DNA from: CAWAMR01 sp963783095
Lineage (GTDB): Bacteria > Planctomycetota > Planctomycetia > Gemmatales > Gemmataceae
Reading direction: 5' to 3'
DNA length: 64,000 nucleotides
NCBI GenBank assembly: GCA_963783095.1
Contig: CAWAMR010000001.1
Location: forward strand, 558,001-622,000
Below, one piece after another: positions 1 through 9,463 of this stretch; positions within the stretch are counted from its first letter, which is position 1; every line of letters starts with the position of its first letter. The translations under genes and the position numbers were made by a program. Under the pieces are notes generated by a model. The model had not been told where the DNA came from. It was given only the letters and a program-made list of their open reading frames with translations, and made no database searches.

Positions 1-1275
1 ATCGTGAAGAAGGCAACCGCGATCGGCGGCCAGGGCAGCCAGGGATCGTTGTTCTGAGGGGCCGGGACCGCCACGGTACCTATGATTGCCGGCAGCACCG
101 TCAATAAAGCGAGAATGGGCACCAGGACTTTCGTCGACGTCAGGTCGTGCCAGAAGGGAACGTGTCCATCCAACAAGCGGCACGACCGCTGCAGACCTTT
201 GCCGAATTCGGTTTGATCGGGCGTCAGCAACGCGCAGAAGACCAGTGCCAATAACGTCAGGAAACAGAGCGTTCCCATCACCACCACAATCTGGAAACTG
301 CTCCAAAACGATCCAAGCGAAAGGAACCCGACACAACTCAGGCATAACAAGGCTTCTTTCTTGGAGAGCATCGGTATCCGAGCCGAGCGGATTCGCCGGC
401 TCGCGGCGATGAACAAGAATGTGATAAATGTTCCCTGAAAGAACAGCGATTGCAACACCACCGGCATTTCTCCGCCAAAGAATGTCTTTGCACCAAATGG
501 CCGGGCCGGGGCGGGATTCGGACCTGGCTGGGGAGGTTGCGCAACGAATTGGCCCGGCTGCCGCGCAGGTCGCGCTCCGGGCGGTGGAAATGGTTGCTTC
601 TGCCACTGCTGTTGCTGCTGTTGCGCTCTTCCAGCAGCCTTGGCGAGAAACACTTCATGATAGACAGGGAAAGAACTCAATAGACTCGGACCATAAAATC
701 CTGCGGAGTAAAGCAGGACGGATGCACCATTCACCATCGTCGCCACGACCACGAATGTTCCACTCGCGCCCGGGCCGATCGAGAAGCCAGGCCGGTGATC
801 AACGCGACCGAATGACTCATCAGGACGACGGCAACCTGCACCAGAAAGAGTTTGGCAAACCCGAAAATGCCAACATCGCTAATGAGGGCGCAATAGAGCG
901 CAAACGGAAAGGTAATCAGATAGAGGATGTATTCGCGAATCGCGCGCCCAGGAGAAAACCGATCGTCTGCACGCCGGAAGGCAGAGGAGTCAATCGATGG
1001 TAATCGAGGATCCCGGAATCGCGAACTTGCGCGATTGCCGACGCGATCTGCGAACCTCCGATCACAATGAGTACAAACATTTGCAGCCAAAAAAACATCA
1101 TCGAACCCTGGGTCGTGTTGGGTTCGTTGTCGCGGGTATTGGCATCGATCACGACGATCACCGCGCTGGCAATGAATATCAGCAACAGCGCGGGAACCAC
1201 GGCCGATCGACGCAGCCGGGAGCGGATGTGCTTGACAAAAATCGGATTGTTGGCGAGATCAAAGAATTCAAGCAT
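1..1275 (-). CDS. ABC-2 type transporter permease (partial, frameshifted)
   Basis: Integral membrane subunit of an ABC exporter, read leftwards off the window edge. The N-terminus (MLEFFDLANNPIFVKHIR) is followed by hydrophobic helices around residues 25-45 and 60-85. The reading frame changes near 948 and again near 785; across these points the protein continues sensibly (REYILYLITFPFALY, then FSIGPGASGTFVVVATMV). A Gln/Pro-rich cytoplasmic-type linker lies at about 500-640, followed by more hydrophobic segments to the edge. It lies about 100 bp downstream of an ABC ATPase on the same strand, which fits an ATPase-permease pair. The substrate is unknown. The breaks look like sequence errors because all segments keep membrane-protein character. 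Confidence 0.7.
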
Positions 1276-1276
1276 A

Positions 1277-1370
1277 TTCCAAGTTCTTTCGTGAGTTCCA
1301 AGTTCCAGGTTCCCAGTTCAAAACCATCAACCCTTCGCGTTTGGAACTTGGAACTTGGAACTTGGAACTC
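1277..1370. repeat. Inverted tandem-heptamer hairpin (GGAACTT unit)
   Basis: The left arm carries degenerate copies of AAGTTCC. The right arm carries four tandem copies of GGAACTT/C with 7-nt period. The arms are complementary and leave a loop of about 20 nt. It lies between the ATPase and permease genes. It belongs to the same structural class as the elements near 15.4, 44.9, 51.2, 53.1 and 63.8 kb. Confidence 0.8.
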
Positions 1371-1376
1371 CCATCA

Positions 1377-2306
1377 TTAGGACACTTCCCGCGCACCGAC
1401 TTTGAGGAACAATTCTTCCAGCCCTTCCTTCTTTTTACCGAAACCTATTACAGGTACGCCGGCATCGACGATTCGTTTCAACAAAGAGGTAACATCTTCG
1501 GGTTCTCCGTCATAGGTGAATTCGAATTTGTTCGGGTCGGCTTCCATGACCGGCCCCGCCAGTCGATCCCGTCCCAGAACGGATAGCAAGGCCTCGGACC
1601 TGTCGAGAATCTCCACTTGAAGCACGGCGATGCCCATCACCTTTCTGCTGACTTCCTCGACCGTTCCGGTGACGATCATTCGGCCTTTTTCCATGATGCC
1701 GACGGCGGTGCAAAACTCGCTCATTTCCGAAAGAATATGCGACGAGACCAGCACCGATTTGCCGCGTGCGGATAAGCCGCGCAGAATCTTTTTCAGGTCG
1801 GCGCGGGCATGGGGGTCCATGCCGCTGGCCGGCTCATCGAGCATCAGGATTTGCGGATCGGGGATGAGCGTCTTGGCCAGCATGACCCGTTGCCTCATGC
1901 CGCGCGACAGTTGCGGAATGAAGGCATCGCGTTTTTCCCAAAGGCCGACCAGGTGCAGGTATTTCTCGACGATATCGGGACGATGGCTCCTCGGAACGTA
2001 ATAACTCGCTGCCCACAAATCGAGGAACTCCCAAACGGCGAGGTCATCGTACATGGGCGGAAAGTCGGGCATGAAGCCCATGAGCCTGGCCGTTTCCTGC
2101 GGATTCTCGCGGATGTCGATGCCGTTGACGATGATTTCGCCATAGGTCGGTTCGAGAAGACCGATGATGGAGCGCATGGTCGTGGTCTTGCCCGCGCCGT
2201 TGGGTCCGATCAACCCGAAAACATGTCCTTCGCCAATTTCAAACGAGAGGTGCTTGACCGCGCAATAGTTATCGTAATCGACGCGCAGATCACGAACGTG
2301 AAGCAT
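1377..2306 (-). CDS. ABC transporter ATP-binding protein
   Basis: Nucleotide-binding subunit of an ABC-2 exporter, about 309 residues from the ATG at 2306, chosen because family homology starts at MLHVRDLRVDY. An in-frame upstream extension to 2393 has no family character. Walker A GPNGAGKTT is at about residues 34-42, the ABC signature is LSRGMRQRV and Walker B is ILMLDEPASGMDP. The C-terminal 80 residues form the extension common in drug/lipid exporter ATPases. The permease gene follows on the same strand. Confidence 0.9.
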   Translation of the reverse strand: MLHVRDLRVDYDNYCAVKHLSFEIGEGHVFGLIGPNGAGKTTTMRSIIGLLEPTYGEIIVNGIDIRENPQETARLMGFMPDFPPMYDDLAVWEFLDLWAASYYVPRSHRPDIVEKYLHLVGLWEKRDAFIPQLSRGMRQRVMLAKTLIPDPQILMLDEPASGMDPHARADLKKILRGLSARGKSVLVSSHILSEMSEFCTAVGIMEKGRMIVTGTVEEVSRKVMGIAVLQVEILDRSEALLSVLGRDRLAGPVMEADPNKFEFTYDGEPEDVTSLLKRIVDAGVPVIGFGKKKEGLEELFLKVGAREVS

Positions 2307-2554
2307 GGCAGGCAAACCGAAGGACAGTATGGTTGAAGCAAAGTTGAACGGAGGGCTTGGATTTACAAATAGGGTTTCCGGGCACGCACGCAAGATGGCG
2401 GGTCATTTTGTGATTGTCCCGAACCACCATCCGAGATGATTAAGCTGCCGAGGTCAAGATTACGGTTCGGCTTCGGCCAGCGGGCGAAAAACAGAACATT
2501 TGCCGACCTCGAGCATGTTGCCGATCCCCGATCAATTCTGCGGAGAGTCCCGCA

Positions 2555-3274
2555 TTACCCGCCGGCATCGCGCGATAGTAGTAGCGGCATCGCGGTCAGG
2601 CGAGAGCGCCTTCTTAGCCGCATTTCTAACGCTCTGCGGTATAATTCCATATCCTTCGAATGATACTGCTCAACATCATTTCTTAGTGATTCCGAAATCT
2701 TATAGGCCTCGGCAGCCGATTTGCCGACATTAAGTCTTTCCGGCTCCAAAGAGGAATCCATGAAATGGCTTACGAAGAACGCGAAGTCGTCGTCATAGAA
2801 CTCAGTAATACCAATAAACGAGAAATACTCTAACGGAAATCCATATAAAAACTGGAAGTACATATTCCTAACTTCCGGTCCCAAGCAGAATCTCTCTAAT
2901 GACCATTTTTCTTCCATGAATTTCCGGTGTAATGGCGGGGCGGTCTCTGGATTGAAAGTCCGTTGCCAGTAATGATAATGCGACAACAGTCTTTCGACAG
3001 GGTTTCTCAGCCATGTGACAAACGTAACGTGCCGTTTATCGGACAAGAGCAGATATTTGAGGGGAAGAAAATGTCCGTGGATACATTTTATGCCCTGAAA
3101 AGCATTTTCTGCATTTGAAAGACAATTCTGCAAAGCTGATTTGTTCCGTTCGTAGAGTGGGGTATTCATTGGGATGTCAGCATAATCCGGCAACAGCGCA
3201 GCTCCAAAACTGCGCTCCAATGTTGCTAAGAAACTGGAGCCCGCGGTTTTCGGTAAGTGTAATGATACGATCAC
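2555..3274 (-). CDS. Sulfotransferase family protein
   Basis: Likely PAPS-dependent sulfotransferase of the sulfotransferase-2 type, 239 residues. The N-terminal motif LHLPKTAGSSF is the 5'-phosphosulfate loop. VTWLRNPVERLLSHYHYW at about residues 83-100 matches the 3'-phosphate-binding region. The start is GTG with AGAGGAG 8 nt upstream. The acceptor is unknown; such enzymes modify polysaccharides or glycolipids. It stands alone between the ABC genes and a SUKH-type pair. Confidence 0.75.
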   Translation of the reverse strand: MIVSLHLPKTAGSSFLATLERSFGAALLPDYADIPMNTPLYERNKSALQNCLSNAENAFQGIKCIHGHFLPLKYLLLSDKRHVTFVTWLRNPVERLLSHYHYWQRTFNPETAPPLHRKFMEEKWSLERFCLGPEVRNMYFQFLYGFPLEYFSFIGITEFYDDDFAFFVSHFMDSSLEPERLNVGKSAAEAYKISESLRNDVEQYHSKDMELYRRALEMRLRRRSRLTAMPLLLSRDAGG

Positions 3275-3444
3275 AGTGATGCTCCTCTGACGGCCGAGCG
3301 ACTTCGATCAACGGCCGGGAATCGCCTTATACTACGTCGGCGATCTGGACGCAAGGTCCATGTTTTTTCGCGTTCTCGTCTCCGCAATGATTTCTGGTGC
3401 GGACGCGGTTCGGATGTCCAACGATCGAGCCGTCCCGCGCACTG

Positions 3445-3906
3445 TTACGTTATCCGACTGAAGCCAAGGAGTCTTTCCCCGTCATCGTACACTTCCAGCC
3501 ACGGCTCCGAATCGCGTATAGTAAGCAGCAAGAGTGGTTTCTCGACAAGCTTTGCCCAATTTTCATCGAAGCAAACGCTCCAGCCGCCGAACATCGCGTA
3601 GAACTCCTCGTCGTGAAAAAATGGATGTTCCGCACGAAGCGCGCTCAAGTATTCTTCAACAGGCCCCGCGTCCAAAAAATCGCTATTGTAGCCCCATTCT
3701 GCGTTCCAATCATTGGCCGCCAACCACGTCTGAATCGGCTTGCGTCCAAAACGAAAAATCGCTTCGACGGGCGGCAAGCAATTGATTCGGTGGGCGTAGA
3801 GACGTTCGCCATCCGGCTTGCTCGGCAGCTTCGCCGCGCGATCCTGCGAAACCGCTACCTGATGGAACCGATCGCCTTCCTCGGTGCAAAGATACACGCT
3901 TAACAC
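3445..3906 (-). CDS. Hypothetical protein, coupled to a SUKH-type gene
   Basis: A 153-residue soluble protein, rich in Trp, Phe and acidic residues, with no family I can name. The GTG start overlaps the TAA stop of the upstream SMI1/KNR4-like gene, so the two are probably translationally coupled. The pairing suggests an immunity-like or accessory role, but this rests on context only. Confidence 0.6.
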   Translation of the reverse strand: MLSVYLCTEEGDRFHQVAVSQDRAAKLPSKPDGERLYAHRINCLPPVEAIFRFGRKPIQTWLAANDWNAEWGYNSDFLDAGPVEEYLSALRAEHPFFHDEEFYAMFGGWSVCFDENWAKLVEKPLLLLTIRDSEPWLEVYDDGERLLGFSRIT

Positions 3907-4553
3907 GCCGCCGCGATTGTGCGGATTGCCGGGTACAGCGTCTGGTCAATCGAAATCCAATGTTCCCATTGGCCCGGCGGCGGCGGCACGACACCGGTCC
4001 CCCGCCAACATGCGGCATATACCGCGCCTTCGGCCGACAGAACCGTTGCCGGACGCGCAAGGTGCTTGGCTTCTTTCAGGAAGACAGCGGCCGAAAGCGT
4101 CGCCTTTGGAACCTTCGGCGGTTTCGTTGATCGCATGGCGTCCTCTTTCCATCGCTCGCCATGCCGGTATTGAAAGGAACGATACAGCGACGCGACATCG
4201 GGGAAGGACGGGCGAATGGCACCGTTGAATATGGAGTCTACTTCGGGGTTGGGCTTATTGACATCGATGAGATAAAAGGATTCGCTATTGTCGTCGCCGA
4301 AGAGGAACAGATTCTTGGGCCAGGCAGCCCGATACTGCCTGGGGAACTTGACGAACTGACCTGGATTCTCGCGGACCTTTTTGTTCGCATCGAGAATGAC
4401 ATCGACATCGGAATAGAACGTTCGGCTTTCCCCATCGGCCCAACTCGGCCAATGCCGCAATTCGGGTGGGAATGCGCGCATGACTTCAGCATATGGGGCC
4501 GGCAAGACGATCCCCAGCGTGTCTTGCAGTCGTTGGAGTTCCGAATCGGTCAT
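3900..4553 (-). CDS. SMI1/KNR4 (SUKH)-like protein
   Basis: Residues 1-110 look like a SUKH domain: an N-terminal LQRLQDTLGIVLPAPYAEV helix, then FLFGDDNSESFYLIDV and a C-terminal SFPDVASLYRSF. SUKH proteins often act as immunity proteins against secreted nuclease toxins. The remaining part (WRGTGVVPPPPGQWEHW) is unassigned. I chose the ATG at 4553; a GTG at 4571 is also possible. No toxin gene lies beside it, so it may be an orphan immunity gene. Confidence 0.55.
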   Translation of the reverse strand: MTDSELQRLQDTLGIVLPAPYAEVMRAFPPELRHWPSWADGESRTFYSDVDVILDANKKVRENPGQFVKFPRQYRAAWPKNLFLFGDDNSESFYLIDVNKPNPEVDSIFNGAIRPSFPDVASLYRSFQYRHGERWKEDAMRSTKPPKVPKATLSAAVFLKEAKHLARPATVLSAEGAVYAACWRGTGVVPPPPGQWEHWISIDQTLYPAIRTIAAAC

Positions 4554-4869
4554 GGCTCGAATCCCTAACACGGAGTGTCAATTTTGTTCGTCGAGACCGC
4601 TCTTATACACCATAGTAACTATCCCCTCCCTGAGGATCACCCAAGTCTGGTTCGACTATTGCAGCACGAGGAGTTGGTCTTGCGCTTCAGGTACGTCTTG
4701 TGCCATCGAAGCACCACCCTCTCATCAGTTTGCTCCATGTAATTGAAACCAAAATCCAAACCAAACCAAGAAAAACAACGCCTCCCAAAACTGGTCCTCG
4801 GAAGATTTCATTGTTACTCGACCTCAGAGCCGGTATGGAATATACTCCAAGGATAGAAGGAACTCAACC
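4554..4869. other. Gap between the SUKH pair and hicBA
   Basis: No convincing gene was seen. The last 40 bases hold the translation signal of hicB: GAAGGA lies 8 nt before its ATG. AT-rich stretches such as TATGGAATATACT just upstream could form the hicBA promoter. Confidence 0.4.
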
Positions 4870-5116
4870 ATGAACCACGTTACTGCACCTGCGCCACCGT
4901 TTGTTGTCGATGTCACGGTTATCCTCACCGCAATAGTCAGCCCTGAACCGCAGGCGGGCGGTTACTCCGCTTCTATCCCAGCACTTCCCGGTTGTCACAC
5001 CCAAGGCGAGACACTCGACGAGGTTCGCGCTAATCTTCGGTGAGGCCGCCGAGGGTTGGCTCGCCGTTGCACACGACGATGCTTTGGCACGCGATGCTGC
5101 AGTGGAAGCAAAGTGA
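4870..5116 (+). CDS. hicB: HicB-like antitoxin (frameshifted)
   Basis: Antitoxin of a HicAB module. The N-terminal part contains GGYSASIPALPGCHTQGETLDE, split here by the usual strands; its core is YSASIPALPGCHTQG, the HicB/YfhB signature. A stop appears after EVRANLR near 5041, but the +1 frame continues as EAAEGWLAVAHDDALARD and ends in TGA overlapping the hicA start. One extra base near 5041 explains the break. GAAGGA precedes the ATG. HicB normally neutralises HicA and represses the promoter. Confidence 0.75.
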
Positions 5117-5319
5117 AGATCATCTCCGGAAAGCGAATGTGCCGGATCTTGGAACAGCGCGGCTGGACGTTGGCCCGCATCAACAGTAGCCACCACATTT
5201 ATCGCCATGCCGCCACAGGTCGGCGGACAGTGGTGCCCGTCCACGCCAACCAAGACTTGAAGCCAGGCACTCAGCGCGGCATCATGCGCGATGCCGGATT
5301 GACCGACGACGACCTCTGA
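5113..5319 (+). CDS. hicA: HicA-family mRNA interferase toxin
   Basis: A 68-residue HicA/YcfA double-stranded-RNA-binding-fold toxin that cleaves mRNA. It starts at GTG within the GTGA overlap with the hicB stop. The sequence runs VKIISGKRMCRILEQRGW, then INSSHHIYRH with the catalytic His region, then VPVHANQDLKPGTQRGI. The length is typical. Order antitoxin-then-toxin is common in hicBA modules. Confidence 0.85.
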   Translation: MKIISGKRMCRILEQRGWTLARINSSHHIYRHAATGRRTVVPVHANQDLKPGTQRGIMRDAGLTDDDL

Positions 5320-5467
5320 TGTCAACAGTGGCAAGTTCTTCCTCGCCGAACACGGCTGGAGGCACAATTCAGCACAATGATCCGCCAAGATGCTCTTCCC
5401 CACAACATCGTGAGAACGCCAAGTATCGTGAATCCTGAAACTACCAGCGCGTTCATGACACCCTCCG

Positions 5468-5881
5468 TCAGTGGAACTTGCTCATCTGGCCTATGCCATG
5501 CAGCAAGACGACAAACTCTGCAAAAACCTCGCGAGCCTGATCGAGCGCAACCACTCTGCGATCTTGGCTGCTGCCCACCGACACCCACAACTCGCACTCG
5601 AACCGCCCGTCACTCCGCACCCCACAAGAGAAGAATGGCAAATCCGGGTTGTAACCGATGTGCAGATCCACACACAGCCACTCGTGGGACGTGCCAGGGT
5701 AAAGCGGAGCGGCGAACGGTTGCTCGGCGACCCATGAAGTCAGAGCAACCATTGGTAGCAGAAACTCCCAATGGGGCTTGACGGCGAATTCCTCGTAAAA
5801 CTCGGTGATGGATCGCCACCGCTGAATCGGGTCTTGGTTTTCCGCCTTCACACTCCCTCCAGCCTTGCTCTCCCGTGCCAT
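5468..5881 (-). CDS. Hypothetical protein
   Basis: About 137 residues from the ATG at 5881 (MARESKAGG); an in-frame TTG at 5905 would add eight residues. It has a hydrophobic central stretch (FLLPMVALTSWVAEQPF) and LCVDLHIGYNPDLPFFSCGV, but no motif that I recognise. Confidence 0.5.
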   Translation of the reverse strand: MARESKAGGSVKAENQDPIQRWRSITEFYEEFAVKPHWEFLLPMVALTSWVAEQPFAAPLYPGTSHEWLCVDLHIGYNPDLPFFSCGVRSDGRFECELWVSVGSSQDRRVVALDQAREVFAEFVVLLHGIGQMSKFH

Positions 5882-5965
5882 TGGTACACATACCGTTCTT
5901 GCCAACTATTCAAGGCCATATAACCACCGCGCACTGCCGTTGAACGCTGGTTCAGCGGGAGGTTC

Positions 5966-6256
5966 TCATCTAAGCAACCGCGTGAGCCGCCCGGTGCTGA
6001 TCCATTGCTGGCGGGCAAAGTCGAAATTGCCCCCATTGCGAACCTTGCAGACCAAGACGCACTCAGGAACAGTCGCGATGCATTCATCCTGGTCATCGAA
6101 GAATAGGTTCACGCCATGTGTTCCGCATAGTTCGCCCTTTGCCTCCAACGACTCGGCGATCACTAACTCATCGAACACCACTCCCCATCTTGTCGAACCT
6201 ACGATTAGTTCGGCGTGATTTTGGCCGGCATTTTTTTCTTCCGAATTCGAACCCAC
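5966..6256 (-). CDS. Hypothetical protein
   Basis: A 96-residue protein with a GTG start and no known family. The sequence is compact and acidic (VVFDELVIAESLEAKGE, VNLFFDDQDECIATVPE), compatible with a small folded domain. It is followed by the gene ending at 5468 on the same strand. Confidence 0.45.
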   Translation of the reverse strand: MGSNSEEKNAGQNHAELIVGSTRWGVVFDELVIAESLEAKGELCGTHGVNLFFDDQDECIATVPECVLVCKVRNGGNFDFARQQWISTGRLTRLLR

Positions 6257-6276
6257 CGTTCACATCCTCTTTTTGG

Positions 6277-6606
6277 CTATTTCTTCTCCGATGCCTTTTT
6301 CGTGCGGAGAACATAAGTGACCCCTTTGAGGTTTGATACATCGAGACTCACCACATCACCGGGTCGAAGATCCTTCAAGCCATTTGGTAACAAAACCCGT
6401 TTGAGTCCCACTTCTTCTTCAAAACGCGTCGTTTCTTTGATTGGGAATGGAGACAATTCGCCTGGTTTTCTACCGGACGCCCCGATGAGAACCACCTTCT
6501 GATCTTTGATGCTTACCGTATGAACCGTCCCCTCAACCGACTCGGCGCGAGCAGTCGGGGTAGTGAGAAACAAACCGGAGAGAACAACGACGAAAAGACA
6601 CTTCAT
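6277..6606 (-). CDS. Small secreted protein
   Basis: A 109-residue exported protein. MKCLFVVVLSGLFLTTPTARA is a signal peptide with cleavage after TARA. The mature part is beta-rich (VEGTVHTVSIKDQKVVLIG, LRPGDVVSLDVSNLKG) and resembles a small OB- or SH3-like fold. AGAAGGAAA stands upstream of the ATG and decides the start. The function is unknown. Confidence 0.65.
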   Translation of the reverse strand: MKCLFVVVLSGLFLTTPTARAESVEGTVHTVSIKDQKVVLIGASGRKPGELSPFPIKETTRFEEEVGLKRVLLPNGLKDLRPGDVVSLDVSNLKGVTYVLRTKKASEKK

Positions 6607-6864
6607 GGTTGATTTCCTTCTGAGTAATTGCCCCGATCGCCGAACCACTCTTAACCTGTTATCTTCAAATCCTCAATTCGCAGTTGTGAATGCTTGGACG
6701 ACTCTGGTGCGGCACACCCCGCGCGGAATGATGTAATTGAACGGAACAATTCCGCACTTGACCGACCTATGGTGCGGAGGTTTTCAGAAACTTTCTGCAT
6801 TATCACAACGGTCAAATCACCTGTCCATCGGCGTGCGTGCTTTTTGCAGCGCCGTTTCTGACCA

Positions 6865-8487
6865 CTACGTCTTGGGCGGAAAATACTTTTCAACCTGCTT
6901 AGCATCGGGTTGACCCAACAAACTCACGACAAACGCCAATATAAACGAAACCGATAGCCCCCAGACCAGCGGGTCGAAGCCGAGGAGATAGAAGGGATCC
7001 CTCGCCGTGAGCCGGCGTTCGCCGTATCCCATCCACCCGATAACATACAGGCCAAAAACCGTCAGGCCGCCGCCCAACATTCCCGCCAGAATGCCGGGTT
7101 TCGTTGCCCGTCGCCAATAGAGGCACATCACCATCGGGAACAAAAACGAACAACTTTGTCCTGTCCCGGTAAAGACGATGAATGTTTGTAGAAAGGGCGG
7201 CGGGTCGAGCGCTGCGATCAGCACGCCAACCCCTACCAGTGTTGTGACGGTGTAACTCAGAACCTTGATCTTTTTCGCCGAGACGTTTGGATCGATCGTC
7301 CGCTGATAAATGTCCCGCACCAGGCTCGATGAGATCATCAGCAAGAACGCTGCCACTGCCGACATCACCGCTGCGTAAGGCGAAGCGAGCAAGAGCCCCG
7401 CGATCAGCGGATGCGGTGAGAGCCGGCGGGCCATTTCCGGCATCACACTGTCGGGAGTGCCGCCGTAGGATACCAGGAATTCCGTGGGATAGATCGCCCG
7501 CGCACAGATGAAAATCACCACCAGCAAGGCGTAAGTCACCATGTAATAACAGCAGACCACCATCATGGCCTTGCGAAGACTCTGCGAGTCCTTGAAGGAC
7601 ATGAGCCGAACCATTCCGCTGGGTTGTCCTGCACCTGAAAGCGACCACATCAGGAAATAGGAAAACGCCATCGTCAACGGCAAAAAGTTGCTCGGGCCGG
7701 GGCCGTGAACCAGTTTTGGGTCTTGTTGATGCAGCCTTTCGGTGGCGGCAGAAAGTCCCGTCAGCGTCTCGCCTTCCGGCGTTTCGATCGGTGCCACGGC
7801 GCGAACCGCAAGGATCGCCAGCACCGTCACACCGACAATTTTGACGATCCCTTCCAGCACGTCGGTCCAGGTAACGGCCCAGAAGCCGCCGTAAGTCGTA
7901 TAAGCGACGACCGTAAAAGCGAAAATACACAGCCCGATCAAGTAACCCTGATCGACCGAAATCCCAACGATCGGCACGACCACATTGACCTTGGGCAATC
8001 CGAGGGCGGCCCGCAACACCAACCCGCCCGATTTGAACTGGGCGATCATATTCGATACCAGAAAGACGAAGATCATGACGGTGGCCACGAGTCCCAGTGT
8101 GGGACTGGCAAAGCGATCGCGGAAGACATCCGGCACGGTGACCGCGCCGGAAACGCGCGCCACCTGATTGAGTCGTTTGCCAAGCCAGACCATCGCCGTC
8201 ATGGGAACGACCATGTAACTGGCGATCCACAGCGCCAGCACCCAGCCGTAGGTATAGATCAAGGCGGGGAAGCCGGTGAACGATCCGCCACTGATCGCAG
8301 TGCCCGCGACCGATAGCGCCAACACCCAGGCACCGAGTTGTCGGCCGCCGACAAAATAGTTCTTGACGAAGTTTCCTTTCTTCATCAGCCGATGCGACCA
8401 AATCCCCAGGAGCAAAACCCCGATGAGATAACAGGCAAAAGCGATCAGGACGAGGAAACTGTCTTGCGAGATTCCCAGGAAGCTCAT
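6865..8487 (-). CDS. Sodium:solute symporter (SSS family)
   Basis: A 540-residue inner-membrane transporter that couples solute uptake to sodium. The N-terminal helix FLVLIAFACYLIGVLLLG is followed by the family signature region NYFVGGRQLGAWVLALSVAG and then SGGSFTGFPALIYTYGW. At least twelve hydrophobic segments follow. It resembles the pantothenate/proline branch, but the substrate cannot be told. The ATG at 8487 overlaps the stop of a small membrane gene (ATGA), so the two are coupled. Confidence 0.9.
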   Translation of the reverse strand: MSFLGISQDSFLVLIAFACYLIGVLLLGIWSHRLMKKGNFVKNYFVGGRQLGAWVLALSVAGTAISGGSFTGFPALIYTYGWVLALWIASYMVVPMTAMVWLGKRLNQVARVSGAVTVPDVFRDRFASPTLGLVATVMIFVFLVSNMIAQFKSGGLVLRAALGLPKVNVVVPIVGISVDQGYLIGLCIFAFTVVAYTTYGGFWAVTWTDVLEGIVKIVGVTVLAILAVRAVAPIETPEGETLTGLSAATERLHQQDPKLVHGPGPSNFLPLTMAFSYFLMWSLSGAGQPSGMVRLMSFKDSQSLRKAMMVVCCYYMVTYALLVVIFICARAIYPTEFLVSYGGTPDSVMPEMARRLSPHPLIAGLLLASPYAAVMSAVAAFLLMISSSLVRDIYQRTIDPNVSAKKIKVLSYTVTTLVGVGVLIAALDPPPFLQTFIVFTGTGQSCSFLFPMVMCLYWRRATKPGILAGMLGGGLTVFGLYVIGWMGYGERRLTARDPFYLLGFDPLVWGLSVSFILAFVVSLLGQPDAKQVEKYFPPKT

Positions 8488-8810
8488 GACGTCGGTCCTT
8501 CCTGCTCTTCGCCCATGGCATCGTCTTTCATCCCAAATAATCCCAATAACAAAGTGATAACGGAACAGCACCCGGCGGGAACGACGATGCCCCAGAAGAC
8601 CCAGGAGGGTAAGCCGAGATGAGTCGGCATACGTCCGGAGGCGGATGCTTCCACGACTCCATTGCGGACGAGCCAACTGTCCGGGGCGTGACGATAACCG
8701 AACAAGTAACAGTAACCGACAGTCCAGACGAGTGCGAGAAACCAGATGCACAGAACGAAGATGGCTTCGCGACGGGCGTTACGAAAGGTACGCACAGCGG
8801 CGTCATTCAT
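8484..8810 (-). CDS. Small membrane partner of the symporter (DUF997/YhdT-like)
   Basis: About 108 residues from the ATG at 8810, with two hydrophobic segments (FVLCIWFLALVWTVGYCYLF and VFWGIVVPAGCCSVITLLLG). Size, two helices and the ATGA overlap with an SSS transporter match DUF997/YhdT proteins next to panF-like genes. It likely assists or stabilises the symporter. Confidence 0.65.
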   Translation of the reverse strand: MNDAAVRTFRNARREAIFVLCIWFLALVWTVGYCYLFGYRHAPDSWLVRNGVVEASASGRMPTHLGLPSWVFWGIVVPAGCCSVITLLLGLFGMKDDAMGEEQEGPTS

Positions 8811-9009
8811 GGGTAGGAATCCGACGGAGGGAAGGCGAACCGAGAGAAGATTGTAATCGGAAAAGGGCGCAGAAGTAAAGCGCCGATTCGACTGCATCGA
8901 CCAAGAACTGCTCTGGGCGTAAAGTTCCAGCAATCAGGTGACTTCAAACGAACGCACTGGCCAACGAAAGACTCGGGCTTTATCTGTCTCTCCGTTCTTG
9001 CAACATTCG

Positions 9010-9285
9010 ATGCGGCGTGAACGCACTTTATTCTTCGACTGGTACAACCAAGAGCGTCCGCACATGACCCTCAAAGGCGCAACGCCGGATGAAGTCTATT
9101 TCAACCAGCGGCCTGCCAATCGTTCTCCTCGCTTTGAGCCGCGTCCGAACTGGCCGCGCGGTTCGCCGTGCGCCAAACCGCAAACGCTGGTCGAAGGCCA
9201 GCCCGGCGTGATCCTGGAAATGAAAGTCCAGTTCGCCGCCCGCCGTCGTCATCTCCCATGCGTCAAGCTCAACCGCGCAGCTTGA
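9010..9285 (+). pseudogene. Integrase-core transposase C-terminal remnant
   Basis: Only the last 90 or so residues of an rve-type transposase remain: FFDWYNQERPHMTLKGATP, DEVYFNQRPANRSPRF and WPRGSPCAKPQTLVEGQPG. The first part of the catalytic domain is missing upstream. The motif order is that of planctomycete integrase-core proteins. No terminal inverted repeats were found, so this is a decayed element. Confidence 0.75.
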
Positions 9286-9463
9286 AGTTTTTACAAAAAG
9301 CGAGCCTCTATCACACTACCTCTGCGCCGTGTTCCACCAAGCAAATCTTAGCACGGCCACACCGTGGTTTTACCCGCAAAAACCAGTGGACATGCCATCA
9401 CTCAACATTCGCTGGACCAACACAGCTTGACGTCTTTGAAGAAGTTGGTCCCATCTAAAACAG

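Noticed and set aside
4600..4869. A gene on the plus strand at 4480-4746
   Set aside because: It overlaps the SUKH-type gene, has no family motif and has poor coding character.
6899..8521. A 540-codon open frame on the minus strand in another frame inside the symporter gene
   Set aside because: It has no hydrophobic segments or family motifs and is rich in Arg and His, as expected from a shifted reading of a GC-rich gene. The symporter frame has clear family motifs.
8938..9009. Upstream extension of the transposase remnant
   Set aside because: The residues before 9010 do not match transposases; only the later part does.
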